NCBI GenBank assembly: GCA_031291175.1
Contig: JARLJO010000023.1
Coordinates: 1 to 64,000 of the forward strand
DNA from: Gammaproteobacteria bacterium
Lineage (GTDB): Bacteria > Pseudomonadota > Gammaproteobacteria > DSM-16500
Length of the DNA: 64,000 nucleotides
Reading direction: 5' to 3'
Shown: positions 55,295 to 63,020 of the stretch, piece by piece
Layout of the letters: each line of letters begins with the position of its first letter
Numbering within the stretch: the first letter of the stretch is position 1
Notes under the pieces: model-generated
Seen by the model: only the letters and a program-made list of their open reading frames with translations
Databases searched by the model: none
Told to the model about the DNA's origin: nothing
Made by a program: the position numbers and the translations under genes

Positions 55295-55957
55295 CTACCG
55301 CTTCCTCGCCAACGTCAGCCCATCCCCAATCGGCAACAAACTAATGGCAACACGCTCATCCCGAAAAACCTTATCATTCAACTCACGAATCACATTAGTA
55401 TTCGCATCCGTAATAGCCGGATCCGCAACATCTCCACCCCACAACACATTATCAATCGCAATCAAACCACCCGGCCTTACCAAGACCAGACACTGCTCAT
55501 AATAATTAATATAGTTCGCCTTATCCGCATCGATAAAAGCAAAATCAAAAGTATTCGTTTCGCCATCATCGATCAAACTTTGTAAGGTCGTCATGGCAGG
55601 CGCTAAACGCAAATCTATCTTATGACTCATCCCCGCCTCATCCCAAAATCGGCGTGCGATTTTCGTCCATTCACCATTAATATCACAGCCAATGACTTTT
55701 CCCTCTGTCGGCAACGCCAACGCCACAGAAAGCGCGCTATACCCAGTGAATACACCAATATCTAAAGTCTTTTTTGCACCGATAAGCTCTACCAGTAACC
55801 GCATCAACTGCCCTTGCTCCGGAGAGATTTGCATATGCCCCGTGCTCATTTTTTGTGTTTGCTGCCGTAGCTGTTTGAGTACTTCGGGTTCACGCAGGGA
55901 TACGTTCTGCAAATATTCATACAGTTGCGGTGTTAAATTAATCGTAGTATCTGACAT
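55295..55957 (-). CDS. SAM-dependent O-methyltransferase (CCoAOMT-like)
   Basis: 220 residues, class I methyltransferase of the caffeoyl-CoA/catechol O-methyltransferase family. SAM motif I is KTLDIGVFTGYSALSVALAL (~64-83). Acidic residues for SAM ribose and metal lie in VIGCDINGEW (~88) and DFAFIDADKANYINYYEQCL (~140). IAIDNVLWGGDVADP lies at ~166, and the C-terminus ends RVAISLLPIGDGLTLARKR. The metal-binding Asp and Asn residues are present. Substrate unknown. It is monocistronic and divergent from lemA. Confidence 0.93.
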   Translation of the reverse strand: MSDTTINLTPQLYEYLQNVSLREPEVLKQLRQQTQKMSTGHMQISPEQGQLMRLLVELIGAKKTLDIGVFTGYSALSVALALPTEGKVIGCDINGEWTKIARRFWDEAGMSHKIDLRLAPAMTTLQSLIDDGETNTFDFAFIDADKANYINYYEQCLVLVRPGGLIAIDNVLWGGDVADPAITDANTNVIRELNDKVFRDERVAISLLPIGDGLTLARKR

Positions 55958-56009
55958 ATTCTTTTTCCTAATGCTATAATCAATTTACTATTATCTGGAG
56001 TGACGAGTT

Positions 56010-56585
56010 ATGACAGCCCTTTTTATTGTAGCTACTTTACTGGTCATCGGTGGTTTCATTGTCATCACGTACAATACACTGATCGCTCAAATCGAAGCAA
56101 CCCGCAATAACCAAAAGCAAATTGATGTGCAATTAGATCGTCGCTTTAAAGTCTTCGAATCCTTAATCAACGTTGTTAAAAAATACATGGATTACGAACA
56201 AACCACTCTGAAAGATGTCGTTGCCTTGCGCAGCCAGGCTCAAGCCGCAAAAGCCAGCGGTGACGAACAAGGTCGAATTGCTGCGGAAAACAAAATTTCT
56301 CAAATCGCTTCCGGTATTAATCTCGTATTTGAGCAATACCCCGATTTAAAAGCTAACCAAAATGCGATGCAACTTCAGGAAGAAATTGTCAGCACCGAAA
56401 ATAAATTAGCTTACGCAAAGCAATCCTACAACGACAGCATCGAACACTACAATGCGACTAAAAAATCTTTCTTTACCGCTATGATCGTCGCCATGTTCCG
56501 CGCTAAATTGGATTTTGATTTTTCTTACTGGCAGCTCAGCCCAGAAAAAATCGCCGCGCAAGAAGATTACACTGTTAAATTATAA
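56010..56585 (+). CDS. lemA: LemA family protein
   Basis: 191 residues. One N-terminal membrane helix (~5-23, IVATLLVIGGFIVITYNTL) is followed by a coiled-coil helical bundle. The family stretch is LDRRFKVFESLINVVKKYMD (~43-62), with YPDLKANQNAMQLQEEIVST (~110-130) typical of LemA. GGAG precedes the ATG. It is 10 bases upstream of an M48 protease; the lemA-htpX-like pair is common in bacteria, though the joint function is poorly defined. Confidence 0.93.
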   Translation: MTALFIVATLLVIGGFIVITYNTLIAQIEATRNNQKQIDVQLDRRFKVFESLINVVKKYMDYEQTTLKDVVALRSQAQAAKASGDEQGRIAAENKISQIASGINLVFEQYPDLKANQNAMQLQEEIVSTENKLAYAKQSYNDSIEHYNATKKSFFTAMIVAMFRAKLDFDFSYWQLSPEKIAAQEDYTVKL

Positions 56586-56595
56586 TAGATAAATT

Positions 56596-57639
56596 ATGGC
56601 AGACCCTATCGATAGCTTAAGCGCCACATCCGCCGATTGGCGCAAATCATTAAACACTAATAACCGTAAAACCTTCATGGTTATTAGTGTTTTTTTTCTG
56701 ATTTATATTGCACTGGGCTTGTTGGTAGATACTTATATCACCGCAGGTCGCTATCCCAATGCCACCATTCCCCAATTATTAGAAGCCTTGGTCACCTTTC
56801 AGCTTTTTCCCTTGGCGACATTGGTCATGATTGGTGTTGCCGGCGTCTCATTATTCGTCACATTTTCTATGTCCGACAAGTTAATGCTGCTTGGCACGGA
56901 ATATCATGAAGTCACACCTAACACAGCGCAAAGCACGGCAGAAACCATGCTTTATAATGTAATCGAAGAGATGAAAATTGCTGCCAGCTTAAGTTTTATG
57001 CCCAAGGTATACATTATCGACGCGGACTATATGAATGCATTTGCGAGCGGCTATAGCGAGAAATCTGCGATGGTCGCTATCACACGTGGTCTCATGCAAA
57101 AGCTAAACCGTAGTGAATTACAAGCTGTGATGGCGCACGAGCTAAGCCATATTCGACACATGGATATTAAGCTCACTTTGATGGCTTCTGTCCTAGCAAA
57201 TTTAATGTTGATGATATTGGATATCTTTTTTTATAATGCGATTTTTTCCAATCGTAGCTCGGATAGTCGTTCCCGCAGTTCATTGTTACCGATTATCATG
57301 ATAATCCGTTACTTATTACCTGTTATTAATGTTTTACTGTTGCTTTATCTCAGTCGCACACGTGAATACATGGCAGATGCTGGCTCCGTACAATTATTAC
57401 GTGACAATCAACCATTAGCTTCTGCTCTTTTAAAAATTGAGAATGATCACGTAGATAACAAAGACGCCTACAGTCAAGCTTATCAACAAACCCCTCATGA
57501 AAATGTACGGCGTGAAGCTTATATCTTTGATCCCGTGCAAGCCGGTATTGAAGCCCAAAGCTCATTAGCTGATGTGTTTTCAACACACCCTAGCATCAAA
57601 GATCGCCTCGCGGCGATTGGATTTAAGTTCAAACAATAA
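56596..57639 (+). CDS. HtpX-like M48 membrane metalloprotease
   Basis: 347 residues. Two N-terminal membrane helices (~30-50, ~72-92) and a second pair (~195-215, ~230-250) flank the zinc motif AVMAHELSHIRHMDIK (HExxH at ~176-180). The third ligand region is YLSRTREYMADAGSV (~255). It is similar to HtpX, which degrades misfolded membrane proteins, and resembles the longer versions paired with LemA. The pair is probably co-transcribed. Substrate is not known. Confidence 0.92.
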   Translation: MADPIDSLSATSADWRKSLNTNNRKTFMVISVFFLIYIALGLLVDTYITAGRYPNATIPQLLEALVTFQLFPLATLVMIGVAGVSLFVTFSMSDKLMLLGTEYHEVTPNTAQSTAETMLYNVIEEMKIAASLSFMPKVYIIDADYMNAFASGYSEKSAMVAITRGLMQKLNRSELQAVMAHELSHIRHMDIKLTLMASVLANLMLMILDIFFYNAIFSNRSSDSRSRSSLLPIIMIIRYLLPVINVLLLLYLSRTREYMADAGSVQLLRDNQPLASALLKIENDHVDNKDAYSQAYQQTPHENVRREAYIFDPVQAGIEAQSSLADVFSTHPSIKDRLAAIGFKFKQ

Positions 57640-57795
57640 ATTCGTTTACACGCGAGCTTTTTTCCCTAAATTTGTCATGGAGAGGCTGCGAAGTGCTTAG
57701 CCGTGGCAATCCACGTCTTTAAAAGTTCGTCTTTCTCGCAGCAATGATGCTGTGTTATGAGCTTGGGATAGTCCTGCGTTTTATCCTTTGCCATC
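57640..57795. other. Intergenic stretch with a short dispersed-repeat-like piece
   Basis: Bases 57677-57717 contain GTCATGGAGAGGCTGCGAAG and CCGTGGCAATCCACG. They look like a decayed copy of the GTCATTGCGAG...CGTGGCAATC palindromes known from several bacterial genomes. Nothing else is seen before the promoter. Confidence 0.35.
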
Positions 57796-57823
57796 TTGTT
57801 TTAGATGCAACACATGTTATGAT
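57796..57823 (+). promoter_or_regulatory. Probable promoter of the PagL-like gene
   Basis: -35 TTGTTT (57796-57801), 16-base spacer, -10 TATGAT (57818-57823), ending 30 bases before the GTG start. A good overall match, read by eye. Confidence 0.5.
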
Positions 57824-57853
57824 ACTTATCATATTGTGTTAGGGAAAACACTC

Positions 57854-58405
57854 GTGATTAAACAACGTCTTCTATATGCATGCATTCTAGGCTTAACCAC
57901 TTTCGCACCGCTAGCCAATGCTGCGCTCTCTGATACCGGAATGGCTCTTTCAGTTGTTGCCATCGGCAAAGATCCAGATAATTTACACGGATACCGTGGA
58001 TCATTATGGTATCAACCCCAATCGCTGGTCTGGAAAAACGTGAGTGTTTACTTTGCAGGTAGCGCGGGTCATTGGTGGTCAGAAGGAGCATCAAAGCATC
58101 ATAGTTTAAATATTTATGCTGCAGCACCAGTTTTGCGTTTCTACATTGCAAGAGCACAACACTTTGACTCCTTTGTTGAGCTCAGCATCGGCTTATCTTA
58201 TTTGACGCGCACACGTTTTAATGATCGCAACTTAGGTATGCATTTTGCATTTCAAGATGAGCTTGGAATAGGCGCAACATTTGGTAAAGCCAGAAATTAT
58301 TATGCCACTCTCAGTGCCCTGCATTATTCAAACGGCTCTATGTGTTCGATGAATGCAGGCATTACCGCACCTCTTATGCTGACAGCAGGTTATCGCTTTG
58401 GTTAA
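57854..58405 (+). CDS. Outer-membrane lipid A deacylase, PagL-like
   Basis: 183 residues from the GTG at 57854, eight bases after AGGGA. The frame extends to 57788, but the signal peptide (IKQRLLYACILGLTTFAPLANA) begins here. The mature part is an eight-stranded-barrel-type protein ending in an aromatic strand (LMLTAGYRFG). ALHYSNGSMCSMNAG (~160) carries the His-x-Ser-Asn motif of PagL/acyloxyacyl hydrolases, which remove the 3-O-acyl chain of lipid A. Overall similarity is weak, so it is a family-level call. It would reduce host recognition of LPS. Confidence 0.65.
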   Translation: MIKQRLLYACILGLTTFAPLANAALSDTGMALSVVAIGKDPDNLHGYRGSLWYQPQSLVWKNVSVYFAGSAGHWWSEGASKHHSLNIYAAAPVLRFYIARAQHFDSFVELSIGLSYLTRTRFNDRNLGMHFAFQDELGIGATFGKARNYYATLSALHYSNGSMCSMNAGITAPLMLTAGYRFG

Positions 58406-58828
58406 TCAAGGCGCATAACCTTTTTTCACAGCATCACCCGATGCGTCCCAGACGATAGCTTTGTTCACAATCTTTGGTGTAAAGATAAAATTATCCGTCA
58501 CTAATGTTTGATGACTTGCAACGGGAACAACCGAAATAACGCCATCATGTACGGTTAATGAAAGAATAGGTGCTTTCGCTTTTTCAATATTAGCGGGTAT
58601 ATGATTAGTCCCACCATTACAGCCAGTGAGCGTTTTTAAATTTTGATAACAAGTTGCTACTGCTTCCTGAAACGGTGCGGTAGCTTTCACAATATCGCTA
58701 TAATAGGCCCGATGTTTAAAATTAAAATAAGCAGGAACGGCCATTGCTGCCAACACAATAATCACAATTAACGTTAAGAATAATTCAATGATTGAAAAGC
58801 CACGCATCAATTCTTTGGCTTGCATCAT
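58406..58828 (-). CDS. Orphan type IV pilin-like protein
   Basis: 140 residues from the ATG at 58828, preceded by AGGAGAG. A short leader (MMQAKELMRG) is cut before FSIIELFLTLIVIIVLAAMA, with Glu5 present. The mature domain carries a Cys pair (ATCYQNLKTLTGC) and lacks the long C-terminal disulfide loop of major pilins. It lies alone, ~48 kb from the msh locus, and is convergent with the PagL-like gene, whose stop it abuts. It may be a minor pilin or pseudopilin of the MSHA or another system. Confidence 0.85.
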   Translation of the reverse strand: MMQAKELMRGFSIIELFLTLIVIIVLAAMAVPAYFNFKHRAYYSDIVKATAPFQEAVATCYQNLKTLTGCNGGTNHIPANIEKAKAPILSLTVHDGVISVVPVASHQTLVTDNFIFTPKIVNKAIVWDASGDAVKKGYAP

Positions 58829-59005
58829 AAGCACTCTCCTTGGGTGGCGTGACCTAATTAGTGATGAATCAACCTACTATAAATCAGCCTTTCTGCTTCA
58901 ACAAGTTATAGTCACCTCTTAATAAAAGATGACAAGAGACTTTTACATTCCATGCTCATCCCGAGTTATTCAGGAACTTTAATACTCATTTAACTATTAA
59001 AACCA

Positions 59006-59120
59006 TTGACCCATAGCACAAAGAATCCCGACGACCCTTAGCGCAGATAACTCCGATGACCCTTAGCGCAGATAACTCCGATGACCCTTAGCGCAGATAA
59101 CTCCGATGACCCTTAGCGCA
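59006..59120. repeat. 25-base tandem repeat array
   Basis: Unit ATGACCCTTAGCGCAGATAA plus CTCCG, 25 bases. One decayed unit (59006-59030), three nearly identical ones (59031, 59056, 59081) and a partial one (59106-59120). It runs straight into a family A repeat. The units are contiguous, so it is not a CRISPR. The length recalls iterons but no replication gene is near. The preceding 58829-59005 shows nothing else. Confidence 0.8.
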
Positions 59121-59127
59121 CAAAACC

Positions 59128-59218
59128 CCTACGTCCCGCGGCTTGTCCGCGGGATCCAGCGATTGAAGCCTGATTCTCGAGGGTTTTCTACGTACCGTGG
59201 ACAAGCCACGGTACATAG
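59128..59218. repeat. Family A repeats, copies 13 and 14 (inverted pair)
   Basis: 59128-59159 is CCTACGTCCCGCGG, CTTGT, CCGCGGGATCCAG. 59188-59218 is the inverted form CTACGTACCGTGG, ACAAG, CCACGGTACATAG. The spacer is 28 bases. A shorter CGGTACATAGAGG piece repeats near 59253. Confidence 0.85.
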
Positions 59219-59273
59219 AGGGTTTGTTCATGATATAGAGGGCTTATTCACGGTACATAGAGGTTTTGAATCA

Positions 59274-59594
59274 CTACAGCTTCGGCAAATTCTTCACGGT
59301 GCCCTGCTCCGAAACATCATAATGAATATCACTGATAGACTTCTTCTTTTCTTTTTTTGAGAAAAACTTTTTTTCTGCTTGAGGATTTTTTTCCGCTAAA
59401 TTACTCGATGGATCTTTTTTAACATGCAATACAATGATGCCATTGTCTTCTGTAGCGATATTCGCAGCCACCGCTTTTTGGTTATTAACCGTCTCATCCA
59501 AAATAGCGCTGACATTATCAGGAATGTTGCTAGCGTTAGCATTTGCACAAAAAAGCAACGAAACCAAGCCGAGCTTCAGCAAAAAGCCAGACAT
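59274..59594 (-). CDS. Small secreted Lys-rich protein of unknown function
   Basis: 106 residues if started at the ATG at 59594, giving a good signal peptide (SGFLLKLGLVSLLFCANANA). The frame is open further, with other ATGs at 59654-59657, and the ribosome-binding site does not settle the start. The mature part has a short conserved-looking strand region (EDNGIIVLHVKK), then a basic low-complexity stretch (KKFFSKKEKKKS) and a C-terminal tail. No family recognised. It is divergent from mrdA across ~330 bases of AT-rich DNA in which I see no other gene. Confidence 0.55.
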   Translation of the reverse strand: MSGFLLKLGLVSLLFCANANASNIPDNVSAILDETVNNQKAVAANIATEDNGIIVLHVKKDPSSNLAEKNPQAEKKFFSKKEKKKSISDIHYDVSEQGTVKNLPKL

Positions 59595-59922
59595 GCTTTT
59601 TTTTATTCTTTTAATTTTTAATCGCTCACTTAGAACAGTACAATCATTAAGCATCATGGGCAAATTATCCCCTAAAATATAAGTATAGAAATAGAATCGT
59701 ATATTTTCCACGCAGAATGCTTGAATAACCAATAAGATGTGTTATATCAATCAGTTGAAAAAAGTATCAATAACTCTTTCCTAAACTAGGCACAGTTTAT
59801 TTTTTGAACTACAAGCAATCGTTTTTTATTTGTCAATTATTGGCAAAAAACCGTCTCCTCACCCTACATAAAACCCGTCAATCCATGTAAACTGTGTTGC
59901 GATCCGTTTTTAGGTCAAAGGC

Positions 59923-61881
59923 ATGTATAAAAGAAGAACCCCCATCAAAAACCATATCCAAGAGATTCGCTTGGTTAGTCAGCGATCTATTACCGCATTA
60001 ATCGTCATGGTTGTGTTGGTTTTGTTATTGATTTGCCGTTTAGCGTACTTGCAACTGTCAAAGCACACACTCTATACCACATTATCCCAAAAGAATTCTT
60101 TAGATTTAATCCCGATCGAACCCACGCGAGGTTTGATTTATGATCGTAATGGCGTTTTACTGGCAGAAAATATTCCTGTTTTTAGTTTAGATGTGACGCC
60201 TTACAAAGTTGTTAACATCCCTAAAGCACTTGCTGAAATCGCCAAAATCATCCCCCTGACAGATACCGATATTGCGCAATTCCAAAAACAACTCAAACAA
60301 CATCGCCACTTCGATGAAATCCCATTAAAAATGCGTCTTACTGAAATTGAAGTCGCCAAATTTTCTGAGAATGCTTATCATTTTCCTGGCTTTGTGATTA
60401 AAGCCCGTTTAATACGTCACTACCCTTTCGATGCTAATTTAAGCCATGTTTTAGGATACGTTGGTCGAATTAACGTAGAAGACTTAGATGATATAGACAC
60501 GACCAATTACAGCGCGACGAACTATATCGGTAAGCTGGGCGTCGAAAAGTTTTACGAAGACGAATTGCATGGCACCGTTGGTTATGAACAAGTCGAAAAC
60601 GATGCGAGCGGCGAACCCGTACGCGTTTTGAATCAAATAAAACCGACCCCCGGCAAAAATTTATATCTCACCATAGACAGCAAACTACAATTAGCCGCTG
60701 AAAAAGCATTAGACGGCCAACGTGGCGCCATTGTTGTGATCCAACCCAGTACGGGACAAGTACTCGCCATGGTCAGCCAGCCTAGCTATGACCCTAACTT
60801 ATTTGTCGCCGGTATTAGCAGCCAAGACTTTCAAGCATTGCAAAACTCACCCGACAGACCGCTTTACAATCGAACGCTACGTGGGCTTTATCCATTAGCC
60901 TCAACCGTAAAGCCCTTCATTGCCTTAGAAGGATTAGAAACAGGAATAGCAACACCCGATTACACCGTATTTGATCCAGGTTGGTACCAATTAAAAACCA
61001 GTGAACATGTGTTTCATGACTGGCAACATCACGGCCATGGCACGGTAAACCTGACACGCGCTATCATTAGTTCTTGTGATACGTACTTCTACGATTTAGC
61101 TTCCAAGCTCGGCATCGCGCGTATTGATAGTATTTTGACGCAGTTTGGTTTTGGTGAAGCTACTGGTATCGATCTAGAAGATGAATTGCAAGGTGTAGTG
61201 GCTTCCCCCGCTTGGAAAAAACACGCGAAAGGCATACCTTGGTATCAAGGCGACACATTGATTTCAGCGATTGGTCAGGGTTATATGCAAGCGACCCCAC
61301 TGCAGCTCGCGCATGGCGTGGCGACCTTGGCTAACCGAGGCCAGCGTTTAACGCCTTTTCTTTTATTAGGCGATCAAGTTCCGGGAAGTAGTTTTCATAA
61401 AACAGTACCGACTCCGCTGAACAAAGTAGAACTCACCGATAGCAATGACTGGAAAATCGTCATTAACGCTATGCGAGGGGTCATTGAATCACCTGAAGGA
61501 ACAGGTCATCGTTTTGGCCATCCACCCTACTCCGTTGCCGCAAAAACCGGTACAGCACAAGTCTATTCTTTCAGCAAAAGACATTATGAAATTGATGAAA
61601 ATAATACCGGAGAAAAAAATCTACCTGAAAAATTACGCGATCATTCATTGATTATCGCTTTTGCACCAGTTGAAAATCCACAAATCGCTATTGCTGTCAT
61701 TGTTGAAAATAGCAAATTAGCCTCCAGCGTGGCACGCCAAGTATTGGATTATTATCTTTTGCCAGAGGCGCCCAACAACGCCATGAATGCTGAAATACTG
61801 TCAAAAACAATTGCCCCCGTCAAAATAGCCATTGCGAAAATCGTCGATAAGTATACGGAGAAAAAACATGTTCTCGGTTAA
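59923..61881 (+). CDS. mrdA: Penicillin-binding protein 2 (peptidoglycan transpeptidase)
   Basis: A 652-residue monofunctional transpeptidase of the elongasome. The N-terminal membrane helix (~24-43, ALIVMVVLVLLLICRLAYLQ) is followed by the pedestal domain (IEPTRGLIYDRNG at ~66, FPGFVIKARLIRHYP at ~160). The transpeptidase domain has the active serine in PLASTVKPF (S327), SxD in SSCDTYFY (~384) and KTG in AAKTGTAQ (~542). It works with RodA in side-wall synthesis. It overlaps mrdB by 14 bases and leads the cluster with mltB. Confidence 0.97.
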   Translation: MYKRRTPIKNHIQEIRLVSQRSITALIVMVVLVLLLICRLAYLQLSKHTLYTTLSQKNSLDLIPIEPTRGLIYDRNGVLLAENIPVFSLDVTPYKVVNIPKALAEIAKIIPLTDTDIAQFQKQLKQHRHFDEIPLKMRLTEIEVAKFSENAYHFPGFVIKARLIRHYPFDANLSHVLGYVGRINVEDLDDIDTTNYSATNYIGKLGVEKFYEDELHGTVGYEQVENDASGEPVRVLNQIKPTPGKNLYLTIDSKLQLAAEKALDGQRGAIVVIQPSTGQVLAMVSQPSYDPNLFVAGISSQDFQALQNSPDRPLYNRTLRGLYPLASTVKPFIALEGLETGIATPDYTVFDPGWYQLKTSEHVFHDWQHHGHGTVNLTRAIISSCDTYFYDLASKLGIARIDSILTQFGFGEATGIDLEDELQGVVASPAWKKHAKGIPWYQGDTLISAIGQGYMQATPLQLAHGVATLANRGQRLTPFLLLGDQVPGSSFHKTVPTPLNKVELTDSNDWKIVINAMRGVIESPEGTGHRFGHPPYSVAAKTGTAQVYSFSKRHYEIDENNTGEKNLPEKLRDHSLIIAFAPVENPQIAIAVIVENSKLASSVARQVLDYYLLPEAPNNAMNAEILSKTIAPVKIAIAKIVDKYTEKKHVLG

Positions 61882-63010
61882 TACCATTAAATATCGATTA
61901 AAAAGACGCGAAGTGGGTACACAATATCGTACCATTTGGCAATGCATCCATATTGACCTGCCTTTGTTGCTGAGTATTTTATTACTCATGGGACTCGGCT
62001 TATTTATTTTATACAGCGCTAGTAACCGGGACATGTTTGTTGTCGAACAACAAGTTATGCACATTGGATTAGCTTTATTAGTAATGTTTTTCTTTGCGCA
62101 AATACCACCGACCACATATCAACGTTGGGCCCCCTGGATCTATCTGGCGGGTGTTTCGTTACTACTGGCCGTTTTGATTATGGGGCATATCGGAAAAGGC
62201 GCGCAGCGCTGGCTAAATTTGGGCGTGATTCGTTTGCAACCGTCAGAAGTCATGAAGCTTGCCATCCCTATGATTTTAGCTTGGCATTATCATAAAATTC
62301 ATTTACCACTCACCGCCAAATCCATTATTTTATCTGCGTTTATTATTTTCGTCCCCGCTATCCTCACGGCAAAGCAACCTGATCTGGGTACGGCTATCCT
62401 ATTAGTTGTGGCCGGTGGCACCACCGTATTATTAGCAGGTTTAAGCTGGTGGATTATCAGCGCATTAGCGGGTATGACAGCTTTAACTGCACCGCTTATC
62501 TGGTATGTCATGCATGATTACCAAAGACAGCGTGTACTCACCTTCTTGAATCCTGAGCGTGACCCATTGGGTGCCGGTTATCATATTATTCAATCAAAAA
62601 TTGCTATTGGGTCGGGTGGTTTATTTGGTAAAGGCTGGTTAAATGGGACTCAATCGCATTTACATTTTTTACCTGAGCATTCAACCGATTTTATCTTTGC
62701 CGCTTGCGGTGAAGAATTTGGCTTTATTGGTAGTTTGATACTCATTGCGGTTTTAATGACAGTCGTTATTCGTGGGTTATATATCACTATCAACGCTCAA
62801 GACACTTTTTCACGTCTTTTGGCGGGCAGTTTAACGTTGACCTTCTTTGTATCTTTTTTTGTTAATATGGGCATGGTGACAGGTATTTTACCCGTTGTCG
62901 GTATTCCGCTGCCTTTAATTAGCTATGGTGGATCATCGATGGTGACGTTGATGGCAAGTTTCGGTATCCTGATGTCTATACAAACACATCGGAAATTATT
63001 AACTACGTAA
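61868..63010 (+). CDS. mrdB: Peptidoglycan glycosyltransferase RodA (MrdB)
   Basis: 380 residues from the ATG at 61868 (MFSVNTIKYRLKRRE), eight bases after GGAG; a longer frame from 61832 is unlikely. A SEDS-family polytopic protein with about ten helices. Signatures are GLGLFILYSAS (~42), the loop GIGKGAQRWLNLGVIRLQPSE (~115, shown in part), QPDLGTAILL (~172), LNPERDPLGAGYHIIQSKIA (~225), HFLPEHSTDFIFA and PLPLISYGGSSM. It polymerises glycan strands with PBP2. It is translationally coupled to mrdA. Confidence 0.97.
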   Translation: MFSVNTIKYRLKRREVGTQYRTIWQCIHIDLPLLLSILLLMGLGLFILYSASNRDMFVVEQQVMHIGLALLVMFFFAQIPPTTYQRWAPWIYLAGVSLLLAVLIMGHIGKGAQRWLNLGVIRLQPSEVMKLAIPMILAWHYHKIHLPLTAKSIILSAFIIFVPAILTAKQPDLGTAILLVVAGGTTVLLAGLSWWIISALAGMTALTAPLIWYVMHDYQRQRVLTFLNPERDPLGAGYHIIQSKIAIGSGGLFGKGWLNGTQSHLHFLPEHSTDFIFAACGEEFGFIGSLILIAVLMTVVIRGLYITINAQDTFSRLLAGSLTLTFFVSFFVNMGMVTGILPVVGIPLPLISYGGSSMVTLMASFGILMSIQTHRKLLTT

Positions 63011-63020
63011 AGAGCTCATT

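Noticed and set aside
59006-59120. CRISPR array
   Set aside because: Units are contiguous without spacers and there are no cas genes.
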